Below are positions 17,815-25,794 of a DNA stretch of 64,000 nucleotides, one piece after another. Position 1 is the first letter of the stretch. Every line of letters starts with the position of its first letter. A model generated the notes under the pieces. It was not told where the DNA came from, searched no databases, and was given only the letters and a program-made list of their open reading frames with translations. The position numbers and the translations under genes are program-made. Source of the DNA: Sphingobacteriales bacterium (lineage in GTDB: Bacteria > Bacteroidota > Bacteroidia > UKL13-3); the NCBI GenBank assembly GCA_021298155.1, contig JAJTEN010000007.1, forward strand, positions 1-64,000, given 5' to 3'.

Positions 17815-19692
17815 TTGAAAAATTTTAGTGAACTAGGCGTAGAGCAGTCCCTCTTGAATGCGATTCAAGAACTGGGTTTCGAGAACCCAACGCCTATACA
17901 GGAGCAGACGATCCCTGTATTTTTAGAAACCGAACGCGACATTCTTGGTTTAGCTCAGACGGGCACCGGAAAAACAGCGGCATTTGGATTACCAATCTTG
18001 CAGTTAATTGACCCTGCAGCAAGACACATCCAATCTTTGGTTATTTGTCCAACCCGCGAACTTTGTATGCAAATTTCGCGCGATTTAGCTAGTTATAGCA
18101 AACAAAAAAGAGGCATTAATATAGTTGCCGTTTATGGAGGAGCCAGTATTGAAGGCCAAATTAGAGACATTAAACGTGGAGCGCACATCATTGTAGCAAC
18201 CCCTGGGCGTTTGATGGATTTAATGAAACGCAAAGCCATCAACATTAACGAGGTAAATTTTGTTGTGCTTGATGAAGCTGATGAAATGCTTAACATGGGC
18301 TTTGAAGAAGATGTAGAATACATTTTAGGACATACACCTGCTGAAAAAAGAGTTTGTTTATTTAGTGCAACCATGCCTAAAGCCATTCGTAATATCGGTA
18401 ACAGATACATGAATGAGCCAGTTGAAATTAGTGTAGGAAAATCTAATTCTGGCAATGTAAATATTACCCACCAATACGCGGTAGTGCATGCCAAAGACAA
18501 ATACGCTGCCTTAAAGCGCTATGTTGATTTTAATTCGGAAGATATTTATGCTATCATTTTCTGTACCACCCGTATGGAAACGCAAGATATCAGTGATAAA
18601 CTTATTAAAGATGGCTACAATGCAGATTGTTTGCACGGAGATTTGAGTCAGGCACAACGCGAGAAAGTAATGAGCCGCTTCCGTCACCATGCTATTAAAA
18701 TATTATTGGCAACCGACGTGGCAGCGAGAGGTATTGATGTAAGCGGATTAACTCATGTTATTCATTACCATTTACCTGATGATATTGAAAACTACACACA
18801 CCGCTCGGGTAGAACTGGTCGTGCAGGTAAATTAGGTGTATCTTTCACTTTATTGCACATGCGCGAAGGCGGCAGGTTAAAAGACATTGAACGCATTAGC
18901 AATATCAAATTTGAAAAAGTTTTGATTCCAAGTGCACAAGATGTTCGTGATAAAAAATTGTTGGCTTTCACAGATACCATTATCAATACTGAAGTTGAAG
19001 AAGGTGTATTTGATGCGCATGTAATGAAAGGAATTGAGAGTCTCATGACACTTGAAAAAGAAGAGTTATTGAAAAAATTCTTATCACTAGAATTACGCAG
19101 ATTCTCTGTAGATTTTGCCAATGCACCAGATTTAAATATTAATCCAAATGACAGAGGCGGTGCTAGAGAAGGCGGAAGAGAAAGAGGTGAAAGAGGCGGT
19201 AGAAGTGGCGAAAAGCGCATTTTTGTTAGTTTAGGTAAAAAAGATGGTTTCGATATCCGCAGTTTTAAAGACTGGGTTGCCGCTTCAGCTAATTTATCTT
19301 GGCAAGATTTACATGTGGATGTAAGTGGTGTATACAGTTTTGTAGATGCCAAAGAAAATCATGTAGATGCCATTATTAAATCGTTAAATGGTATTACCTA
19401 CAATGATCGTCCGGTGCGCGCAGAGGTAAGTGGCGACAGACGTGGTGGTTCTGGTGGTGGTGAACGCAGATCATTTGGCGGCAACAGAAGCGGCGGCGGA
19501 GAGCGCTCATACGGAGGCGAGAGAAGATCTGGTGGCGAACGTTCTTATGGAGGAGAAAGAAGAGTGAGAGAAGGAGAAAGAGAAAGAGGCGGTAGATCAG
19601 ATGCTCCTCGTTCTGAAGGTAGATTTAGTGGCGGTAGAAGAAGTGAAGGAAGAAGCAGCGGAGAGGGAAGACCGAGACGTAGACAAGATTGA
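17815..19692 (+). CDS. DEAD-box ATP-dependent RNA helicase (DeaD/CsdA type) with RG-rich tail
   Basis: A 625-residue helicase starting at TTG. Core motifs are visible in order: the Q motif (NPTPIQEQTIPV), motif I (AQTGTGKTAAFG), PTRELCMQ, TPGRLMDL, DEAD (VLDEADEMLNMGF), SAT, and C-terminal motifs ATDVAARGIDVSG and HRSGRTGRAG. Residues about 470-545 form a DbpA-type RNA-binding domain (FVSLGKKDGFDIRSFKDWV). The last about 80 residues are a low-complexity Arg/Gly/Ser tail (RRSFGGNRSGGGERSYGG) typical of RNA-binding cold-adaptation helicases. It probably acts in ribosome assembly and mRNA turnover. It is monocistronic with its own terminator. Confidence 0.93.
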   Translation: MKNFSELGVEQSLLNAIQELGFENPTPIQEQTIPVFLETERDILGLAQTGTGKTAAFGLPILQLIDPAARHIQSLVICPTRELCMQISRDLASYSKQKRGINIVAVYGGASIEGQIRDIKRGAHIIVATPGRLMDLMKRKAININEVNFVVLDEADEMLNMGFEEDVEYILGHTPAEKRVCLFSATMPKAIRNIGNRYMNEPVEISVGKSNSGNVNITHQYAVVHAKDKYAALKRYVDFNSEDIYAIIFCTTRMETQDISDKLIKDGYNADCLHGDLSQAQREKVMSRFRHHAIKILLATDVAARGIDVSGLTHVIHYHLPDDIENYTHRSGRTGRAGKLGVSFTLLHMREGGRLKDIERISNIKFEKVLIPSAQDVRDKKLLAFTDTIINTEVEEGVFDAHVMKGIESLMTLEKEELLKKFLSLELRRFSVDFANAPDLNINPNDRGGAREGGRERGERGGRSGEKRIFVSLGKKDGFDIRSFKDWVAASANLSWQDLHVDVSGVYSFVDAKENHVDAIIKSLNGITYNDRPVRAEVSGDRRGGSGGGERRSFGGNRSGGGERSYGGERRSGGERSYGGERRVREGERERGGRSDAPRSEGRFSGGRRSEGRSSGEGRPRRRQD

Positions 19693-19717
19693 CTGGAGTT
19701 GATTAAAGAATAATTTA

Positions 19718-19747
19718 GTCGATAGTCCATGGTCCATAGACCATAGC
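19718..19747 (+). repeat. Heptamer array E (4 x 7 bp + GC)
   Basis: Units are GTCGATA, GTCCATG, GTCCATA, GACCATA, then GC. It lies 25 bp after the helicase stop and before its terminator, so it is transcribed in the 3' untranslated region. Confidence 0.9.
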
Positions 19748-19778
19748 ACTTTAGATTCAAAATAATATCATAAATTTA

Positions 19779-19814
19779 AAAGAGAGTGTACCCTTGCGGT
19801 ATGCTCTCTTTTTG
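19779..19814 (+). terminator. Rho-independent terminator of the helicase gene
   Basis: The stem AGAGAGTGTACC / GGTATGCTCTCT, with G-U pairs and a short CTTGC loop, is followed by TTTTTG. The 19693-20050 gap otherwise contains arrays E, F and G and no credible gene. Confidence 0.8.
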
Positions 19815-19889
19815 TTTTGTATACAAGATAATTATTTTGATTTTATAGATTAATTCGTTTCCAAAAACATTAATTTGCGAGGGAAAATA

Positions 19890-19917
19890 GACCATAGACC
19901 ATAGACCATAGACGATG
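19890..19917 (+). repeat. Heptamer array F (4 units, GACCATA x3 + GACGATG)
   Basis: Three identical GACCATA units are followed by GACGATG and a degenerate fifth unit, GATTATG. It pairs in inverted orientation with array G, about 80 bp downstream. Confidence 0.85.
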
Positions 19918-19997
19918 GATTATGTATTATAGTTAAGGGTTCCTATATGAGTGTATTAAAATAAAAGAAAAAAATAACCTTTGAAGTAGAAATAAAA

Positions 19998-20027
19998 GCT
20001 ATGGACTATGGTCTATGGTCTATCGAC
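19998..20027 (-). repeat. Heptamer array G (4 x 7 bp + GC)
   Basis: On the minus strand the units are GTCGATA, GACCATA, GACCATA, GTCCATA, then GC. It ends 23 bp before the chosen start of the PaaD-like gene and supplies the spurious MVYRL start seen in the ORF track. Confidence 0.9.
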
Positions 20028-20050
20028 TTTATACTTCAAAAAGCAAAATT

Positions 20051-20554
20051 ATGATTACAGAACAAAGTTTATGGGAAGCATTGGAAACCGTGATGGATCC
20101 GGAGATACCAACCATTTCGATGGTAGATATGGGAATTATTACGGGGATAAAAATGAGCACCGATCAAAGCAAGGCCTTTGTGGAAATGACACCCACGTTT
20201 TCTGGCTGCCCTGCTATTAAAGCTATGGAGCAAATGGTGCATGATAGGCTTATAGAAATTGGCGTGAAAGAGGTAGAAGTGCGCACCACTTTTAACAAAC
20301 CTTGGAACAGCAATCTTATCACAGAGCGCGGCAGGCAACATCTAAAAAAACATGGTTTAGCGCCTCCACCCAAACACCAAGGTGAAATTACACAAGAGTT
20401 GTTGGAGCATATTGAATGTCCGTTTTGTGGCAGCAAAAACGTTGATATGAAAACGCCATTCGGACCAACACTATGCCGCAGTTTGCATTACTGCAACAAC
20501 TGTTTGCAAGCGTTTGAGCAGTTTAAGCCGGTGAATAATGAAACTAAAGATTAG
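20051..20554 (+). CDS. paaD: PaaD-like (PaaJ) metal-sulfur cluster assembly protein
   Basis: A 167-residue protein; I start it at MITEQSLWEAL (20051), since the longer track start comes from array G. Residues about 5-100 are a MIP18/DUF59 domain (VMDPEIPTISMVDMGIITGI, FSGCPAIKAMEQM). The C-terminus has a zinc-ribbon pattern (CPFCGSKN ... CRSLHYCNNC) as in PaaD/PaaJ of the phenylacetyl-CoA epoxidase system. No other paa genes are in the window, so it may be an orphan member of that pathway or a general Fe-S maturation factor. It overlaps the PAP2 gene by 17 bp. Confidence 0.82.
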   Translation: MITEQSLWEALETVMDPEIPTISMVDMGIITGIKMSTDQSKAFVEMTPTFSGCPAIKAMEQMVHDRLIEIGVKEVEVRTTFNKPWNSNLITERGRQHLKKHGLAPPPKHQGEITQELLEHIECPFCGSKNVDMKTPFGPTLCRSLHYCNNCLQAFEQFKPVNNETKD

Positions 20555-21305
20555 TATCATTTCATCACTCATTAGCTTATTGGCTTTAAGCTTAGTTTTA
20601 TCTGTAAATCAAATGGCTTTTTCTGCTATTTTTTTAAACAATAGTTGGACAAACATAGCCTATTTACTTACCGAATCTGCAGGAATTAATGGCACCTTAC
20701 TAGGTATTTTTATAGCATCCTTTTTGTACACCATTAATGAAATTGGCTACAGAAAAAAAATACTTGTTTTTAGTAAAGCCATACTGGGACTAATCTTAAT
20801 TATTAGCCTGTTCGCAGCTATAAACGAACACCTAACCAAACCGTATTTTAAGTATCAAAGACCTAGTCATGTTTACCTTTTAAATAAGTTAAACATGCAA
20901 ACAAAACTCGATTCAATATATCAATTGAGTGCTGAAGAAAGAGAAAATTGGTTCAGACAGCATACAACTAAAGAAGCTAAAATCTTTACTGAAATTAAAC
21001 CCACCATTTTAGAACATTGGCTGCAGGAAGCGGGATATTCATTTCCAAGTGGACATACCTTTAATGCTTTTTTATTGGCTTGCATTTTTTCTTTTGGCAT
21101 TGCAAATAACAGCAAAAGCAAAGGTTTACAAAACGCATCAATATTACCATTTATTTGGGCAACAGGTGTTGGTATATCTCGTGTGGCCATTGGAGCTCAC
21201 AATATAGTTGATGTGCTAACAGGGGCCACACTTGGCATACTTATTGGCAACTTACTTTTATATGTAGATTACACACGAAATTGGATTACACATAAGAAAT
21301 TATAA
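20538..21305 (+). CDS. PAP2-superfamily membrane phosphatase
   Basis: A 255-residue membrane protein with about six transmembrane segments. The three PAP2 signature pieces are present: KPYFKYQRPSH, FPSGHTFNAF and SRVAIGAHNIVDV. These form the catalytic His/Arg pocket of lipid phosphatases such as undecaprenyl-diphosphate or phosphatidylglycerophosphate phosphatases. The substrate cannot be deduced. It overlaps the end of paaD and is followed after two bases by a glycosyltransferase gene, so the three are likely one transcript. A periplasmic active site is expected. Confidence 0.85.
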   Translation: MKLKISIISSLISLLALSLVLSVNQMAFSAIFLNNSWTNIAYLLTESAGINGTLLGIFIASFLYTINEIGYRKKILVFSKAILGLILIISLFAAINEHLTKPYFKYQRPSHVYLLNKLNMQTKLDSIYQLSAEERENWFRQHTTKEAKIFTEIKPTILEHWLQEAGYSFPSGHTFNAFLLACIFSFGIANNSKSKGLQNASILPFIWATGVGISRVAIGAHNIVDVLTGATLGILIGNLLLYVDYTRNWITHKKL

Positions 21306-21307
21306 TC

Positions 21308-22363
21308 ATGAAAATACTATACGGCGTGCCTGGTGAAGGCATGGGACATGCAACGCGAAGCAAGGTAATAATTAGCTATTTATTAAGTCAGCAACACGAT
21401 GTGCGCGTGGTAGCTAGTCATAGGGCCTTTACCTTTTTAAACCAAGAGTTTCCGGGCAGAGTTACAGAAATTAAAGGCCTCCATTTTGCGTATAAAAATG
21501 CCAAAATTTCTAAAGGTGGCACTTTTTTGCTGAACCTAAAATCTGCCGGCAAAAACTTAGTTCATAATTATATTAAAAAACTAGAAATTGAACACACGTT
21601 TAAAGCAGATTTAGTGATAAGCGATTTTGAAAGTTTTGCATTTGTATATGCAAAAATACACCAGCTACCCATTATTAGCATAGATAATATGCAGGTAATG
21701 AACAGGTGTAAACTAAACATTGCTATTGCCAAAGAAGAACAAGGGAATTTTACTTTGGCTAAACAAATTGTTAAAGCCAAAGTGCCAAACTGCAATCAAT
21801 ATCTCATAAGTAGTTTTTTTGAGGCAGAAATCACCAAGAAAAACACACAACTTGTGCCTCCCATCATTCGTGAGGCCATCATCCAAGCTAGCTGCAGCGA
21901 AGGGAATCATATACTTATGTATCAAACCTCTAGTAGTCTTAAGAATGTGCAAGAAACTTTGGCAAAATTACCGCACGAAAATTTTGTTGTGTATGGAATG
22001 AACCAAAATTATACAGCAGGAAATGTGCAATTTAAACCTTTCAGTGAGCAAGAATTTATTGCTGATTTTGAAAGTGCTAAAGCCGTTATTGCTAATGGTG
22101 GTTTCTCGTTTTTAAGTGAAGCAGTTTACCTAAAAAAACCTATTTATTCTTTCCCCATTGCTGGGCAGTTTGAGCAATATATGAACGCTGCATACATAGA
22201 AAAATTAGGCTACGGAAGACATTTTAACAGCTTAGGTTCAGACCAAATAAAAGCCTTTTTATATGAGTTACCTCATTTTAAAAAGCAACTTGCCCAATAC
22301 CAACAAAACGGCAATGAAAAACTTTTCGAAACCTTAAATTTACTTTTAGGTAGCATTGTCTGA
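21308..22363 (+). CDS. Glycosyltransferase, GT-B fold (MurG/UGT-like)
   Basis: A 351-residue protein whose N-terminus MKILYGVPGEGMGHATRSKV is the Gly-rich loop of GT-B transferases in the Glyco_trans_1_3 group. The C-terminal donor site includes AVIANGGFSFLSEAVYLKKP, an NGG...SEA motif equivalent to the nucleotide-sugar binding loop. It directly follows the PAP2 gene, suggesting a shared role in lipid-linked sugar or envelope chemistry; that is inference from spacing. No signal peptide or membrane segment is evident, so it is probably cytosolic or peripheral. Confidence 0.78.
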   Translation: MKILYGVPGEGMGHATRSKVIISYLLSQQHDVRVVASHRAFTFLNQEFPGRVTEIKGLHFAYKNAKISKGGTFLLNLKSAGKNLVHNYIKKLEIEHTFKADLVISDFESFAFVYAKIHQLPIISIDNMQVMNRCKLNIAIAKEEQGNFTLAKQIVKAKVPNCNQYLISSFFEAEITKKNTQLVPPIIREAIIQASCSEGNHILMYQTSSSLKNVQETLAKLPHENFVVYGMNQNYTAGNVQFKPFSEQEFIADFESAKAVIANGGFSFLSEAVYLKKPIYSFPIAGQFEQYMNAAYIEKLGYGRHFNSLGSDQIKAFLYELPHFKKQLAQYQQNGNEKLFETLNLLLGSIV

Positions 22364-22377
22364 ACCCAAAAATGGGC

Positions 22378-22385
22378 TAAATTTG
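22378..22385 (+). promoter_or_regulatory. Putative -7 box TAAATTTG of thiL
   Basis: Fits TAnnTTTG, with a TTG 20 bases upstream at 22356 as a possible -33 element. It ends four bases before the thiL ATG, predicting a leaderless or nearly leaderless transcript. Confidence 0.45.
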
Positions 22386-22389
22386 CCAA

Positions 22390-23424
22390 ATGTTTGAAAA
22401 CGCAGGAAGAACAGAAATAAGTAGTTTGGGCGAATTTGGATTAATTACACACCTGAGCAAGAACTTTACTATCCAGAATAATACTCAGTTGGGCATTGGC
22501 GATGATGCCGCAGTAATTGAACCAACCCAAGGCCTACACACCCTAGTAAGCACAGATCTTTTAGTGGAAGGTGTGCATTTTGACCTTAGCTATTTCCCCA
22601 TGAAACATTTGGGCTATAAAGCCGTAATAGCTAACCTCAGCGACATTTATGCTATGAATGGAAAACCAAAGCAAATCACGGTTTCTTTGGCCTTATCAAG
22701 CAGGTTTTCGTTGGAAGCAGTAGAAGAATTATACGCAGGTATTCAGTTGGCGTGCGAGCGGTACCAAGTAGATTTAATTGGCGGAGATACCAGCACCTCT
22801 AAGCAAGGTTTAATGATTAGCATTACCGCTATTGGCGAGGCAAATCCAACAGAAATTACCTATCGCAGTGGTGCAAAAGTGAACGATTTACTGGTAGTTA
22901 CTGGCGATTTGGGTGGAGCCTATTGCGGATACCAATTGTTAGAAAGAGAAAAAAGAGTGTATTTAGATAATCCTTCGGTTCAGCCCGACTTAGCCGGATT
23001 TGATTATATAATAGAACGCCAACTCAAACCAGAAGCAAGAAAAGATATTTACGAATTATTGAAAACCTTACAGATTAAACCAAGTGCCATGATAGATATT
23101 AGCGATGGCCTCGCTAGTGAATGTTTTCATTTGGGGAAAGCCTCTAATGTGGGTTTTAACTTATACGAAGAAAAAATTCCAATTGACCCCACTACCTATA
23201 ATTTTGCACGTGAATTAGACTTAGATCCAACACTCTGCGCATTGAGCGGTGGCGAAGACTATGAATTATTGCTAACCATTTCGCAGAACGATTATAAAAA
23301 ACTTGAAAATCACCCAGATTTTACCATTATTGGATATGCATCAGAAGCTGCTGAAGGCATGCATTTAATTACTAAAAGCGGAAATAAACATGCACTTAAA
23401 GCCCAAGGTTGGACAGCCTTTTAG
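22390..23424 (+). CDS. thiL: Thiamine-monophosphate kinase
   Basis: A 344-residue enzyme that phosphorylates thiamine monophosphate to thiamine diphosphate, the last step of thiamine cofactor synthesis. Motifs of the PurM/ThiL fold are clear: GIGDDAAVIEP, STDLLVEGVHFDL, HLGYKAVIANLSDIYAMNG, VDLIGGDTSTS and LSGGEDYELLLT. It starts at ATG 22390, right after a TAnnTTTG box. Length is normal. The next gene starts 34 bases after its stop. No TPP riboswitch was seen upstream. Confidence 0.95.
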   Translation: MFENAGRTEISSLGEFGLITHLSKNFTIQNNTQLGIGDDAAVIEPTQGLHTLVSTDLLVEGVHFDLSYFPMKHLGYKAVIANLSDIYAMNGKPKQITVSLALSSRFSLEAVEELYAGIQLACERYQVDLIGGDTSTSKQGLMISITAIGEANPTEITYRSGAKVNDLLVVTGDLGGAYCGYQLLEREKRVYLDNPSVQPDLAGFDYIIERQLKPEARKDIYELLKTLQIKPSAMIDISDGLASECFHLGKASNVGFNLYEEKIPIDPTTYNFARELDLDPTLCALSGGEDYELLLTISQNDYKKLENHPDFTIIGYASEAAEGMHLITKSGNKHALKAQGWTAF

Positions 23425-23458
23425 GATTTTCTCTAAAAAACAATTAGCTTGCAAAGCT

Positions 23459-24460
23459 ATGGCAAAGCAGCTGTTTATATTCTTATTTGTTTGCTTTTCA
23501 GCAAGTTTAACTGCACAAGTGCTACCTACTTTTGGAAATTCTAGAACGGGTGGCAGTGGAATGCAATTTCTAAAAATCCCTAATGATGCCCGAAGCACCG
23601 CCATGTCTGGCGCAGTGGTTGGCATTACCAATGACGCTTCTGCCATGTTTTGGAATCCAGCAGGTATTACCAAAGTAGATACTGGCCGGTTTAATTTGCA
23701 AGTTGCCAATACCCGATACTATGCCAATGCCAGAGGAAACGCTTTTGGAATGGTATACAGGCCTGGCAAATATCGCTACTTTGGTTTTCAAGCTCAATCG
23801 CTAAACTATGGCGATATGGAAGAAACTACAGAATGGCAACCTTATGGTACAGGTAGGAATGTGTTGGTTAGTAATGTGTTGTTGGGACTAACCTATGCAC
23901 AGGTATTAACAGATAATTTTAGCTTTGGAGTTAATGCAAAATGGGCACATGAAGGTATAGCAGATGTACGAATAAACAATATATTATTTGATCTAGGTCT
24001 GATTTATAATATTGGTTTAATGCATAGCCGTTTTGGAGTCTCGTTCAGTAATTTTGGCGTGAACGTTGCACCAAGTGGAACCTTGAGTTTATTAAAATTA
24101 ACAGGTGAACAACAAGTTCAAAGCTTCTCTTCTATTTCGGTGCCTAGCGCATTTAGAATTGGTGGCGCTTTCGACCCTATCCATACACCATCTCATATGC
24201 TTACAGTGGCTGCTCAACTCAATCACCCTACAGATAATAATGAAAGCCTTGCTATTGGATCAGAATATGGATATAAAAATCTATTGTTTTTGAGAAGTGG
24301 CTATGAGGTAGGTAGCGATGAGGCACTCAGAGCGCCAACTGCTGGACTTGGACTAGCATTGAACCGGAATTTTGGTAGCTTCCGCTTCGATTATGGATTT
24401 AGCAGCAAAACAAGATTAGGAAACCTTCACAGAATTACATTATCCGTATGCATCAGATAA
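23459..24460 (+). CDS. PorV/PorQ-family outer-membrane protein (T9SS-related)
   Basis: I choose the ATG at 23459 (MAKQLFIFLFVCFSASLTAQ), which gives a signal peptide; the track start at 23390 lies inside thiL. The 333-residue product is a FadL-like barrel: FLKIPNDARSTAMSGAVVG and DASAMFWNPAGI are the PorV/PorQ family signature, and repeated aromatic strands follow to the C-terminal ITLSVCIR. PorV and PorQ work with PorU/PorZ in the T9SS attachment complex. Whether this copy is the functional PorV, PorQ or a paralogue cannot be decided here. It overlaps the next lipoprotein gene by 13 bp. Confidence 0.78.
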   Translation: MAKQLFIFLFVCFSASLTAQVLPTFGNSRTGGSGMQFLKIPNDARSTAMSGAVVGITNDASAMFWNPAGITKVDTGRFNLQVANTRYYANARGNAFGMVYRPGKYRYFGFQAQSLNYGDMEETTEWQPYGTGRNVLVSNVLLGLTYAQVLTDNFSFGVNAKWAHEGIADVRINNILFDLGLIYNIGLMHSRFGVSFSNFGVNVAPSGTLSLLKLTGEQQVQSFSSISVPSAFRIGGAFDPIHTPSHMLTVAAQLNHPTDNNESLAIGSEYGYKNLLFLRSGYEVGSDEALRAPTAGLGLALNRNFGSFRFDYGFSSKTRLGNLHRITLSVCIR

Positions 24461-25713
24461 AATATACCTTATTGGCGGTTTTAGTTGGCCTACTTACGCT
24501 ATCAATTAGCTCTTGCTCGCTTATTGGCAATAAAAAAAACAGTACCGTTGATGATGTTTTTAAGCAAGGGGCTATTGATCCAAATTTAGTTCCAAATAAT
24601 GTTAGTTATGTTCCTATTTACCCATTTATAAATAATGTAAATAAGCCATTAGATGTTTTTGTAGGGTATGATGAATTTACTTATGTAGTGGTAGATAATG
24701 ATGAAAACATACTAGAAGATAATGAGGTATTCATGTTTGATCAAAAAGCGCAATTGGTTTACAGAATAACCATTCCGGGAGCTACAGATATTACTCAAGA
24801 CCGCAGATTACATACCTATATTGCAGGAAGATTTTTTACAGATGCCAGCAAAACTACACACCTTGCTGCTGTGTATCATTTAAAAAATTTAGCATCAGGT
24901 AAGCCCGAATTTTTAGATACGCTTAAACATTATATCTGCGATGAAAGTAGAAATAATACTGCCTATAGAGGTGCTGATGATGTAGCAGTTAAATTTACTG
25001 GACTTGCAACTTTATTTGACAATACACTTTATGTGGCACGTAGTGGACCAAGAAACGAACTGGGAGGAATTGCTCGACCAGATAATGGTGTATTGGTTTT
25101 TAACGCAGCGGGGCAAAATATTGGATTTACTTCACAACTTACGCCGAACCAATCGAGTTTAAAATCAAGCGTAGGTATCAGCGGAATTGCCACCTTGGCG
25201 GCACCACCTCAACGCGTATCTGGGATAAGTACCTCCAAAAATATGTTTATTTGCCTCGGCGATCAAAGTCAGAATTTAGAATATAGAGCATTGAGCATTG
25301 TTTCAAGTGAAGACCCAGACCAAGGAACAGTATACGGAGAAAACGGTGCATTTTTGAATTTTGATTTTAGCAAGGCAAACAGATTTATGTACGAAAGCTT
25401 TAGGTTCCTACAACCCGAAGATATCTTTGCTGCCCCCGATGCTTCTGGCTATATATTTATTACAGATAGCAAAAAAGACTCAGTGTTCGTTTTTAGTAAC
25501 AATGGCTTTGAAGGCGTAAATCCTCCCGCTAATAGTCCAACCAAAAAACAAATCATTGTATCTTTTGGCGGAAGTGGGGAAAATGGAAATGGAAGTGGCC
25601 CTTTTAACTTAATAGATCCGAGCGGAATATGCTACAATAGCAGAACCATTTTTGTTTGCGATAAAGGAAATAACCGAGTATGTAGGTATAGATTAAATAC
25701 AGACTTACAATAG
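24448..25713 (+). CDS. Lipoprotein, NHL-like beta-propeller
   Basis: A 421-residue protein with lipoprotein signal MHQIKYTLLAVLVGLLTLSISSC (lipobox Cys at residue 23). The C-terminal half shows NHL-type repeat elements: LQPEDIFAAPDASGYIFITD, KKDSVFVFSNNG and NLIDPSGICYNSRTIFVCDK followed by GNNRVCRYRL. It is likely an outer-membrane-anchored propeller. The start overlaps the PorV/Q-family gene by 13 bp, so the pair is probably co-translated and may act together in the envelope. Specific function is unknown. Confidence 0.7.
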   Translation: MHQIKYTLLAVLVGLLTLSISSCSLIGNKKNSTVDDVFKQGAIDPNLVPNNVSYVPIYPFINNVNKPLDVFVGYDEFTYVVVDNDENILEDNEVFMFDQKAQLVYRITIPGATDITQDRRLHTYIAGRFFTDASKTTHLAAVYHLKNLASGKPEFLDTLKHYICDESRNNTAYRGADDVAVKFTGLATLFDNTLYVARSGPRNELGGIARPDNGVLVFNAAGQNIGFTSQLTPNQSSLKSSVGISGIATLAAPPQRVSGISTSKNMFICLGDQSQNLEYRALSIVSSEDPDQGTVYGENGAFLNFDFSKANRFMYESFRFLQPEDIFAAPDASGYIFITDSKKDSVFVFSNNGFEGVNPPANSPTKKQIIVSFGGSGENGNGSGPFNLIDPSGICYNSRTIFVCDKGNNRVCRYRLNTDLQ

Positions 25714-25722
25714 GTTCGAACC
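25713..25722. other. Palindrome GGTTCGAACC (copy 3)
   Basis: Third copy of the 10-bp palindrome. It begins at the last base of the preceding gene's stop codon. Confidence 0.65.
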
Positions 25723-25756
25723 AAAACTTTTTGATTGTAAAAAGGGTTACTTATAC

Positions 25757-25776
25757 TAGAACATGTTTGTGTTCTA
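25757..25776. promoter_or_regulatory. Inverted repeat TAGAACA-N6-TGTTCTA upstream of bshA
   Basis: Two perfect 7-bp arms are separated by TGTTTG, 18 bp before the bshA ATG. The size and placement fit a dimeric regulator operator. No regulator gene is adjacent and no second copy was noticed. Confidence 0.4.
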
Positions 25777-25794
25777 AATTAAAATAGAAATAAA

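Noticed and set aside
18792-19352. 186-codon minus-strand ORF within the helicase gene
   Set aside because: Shadow ORF produced by the biased codon use of the helicase; low-complexity Ser/Pro/Leu translation, no family.
15946-20027. CRISPR array suggested by the regular short repeats
   Set aside because: Repeats are contiguous heptamers without unique spacers, each cluster has only four units, both orientations occur, and no cas genes are present.
3091-25722. GGTTCGAACC read as the T-arm of a tRNA gene
   Set aside because: No acceptor, D or anticodon stems can be drawn around any of the three copies, and one is inside metH.
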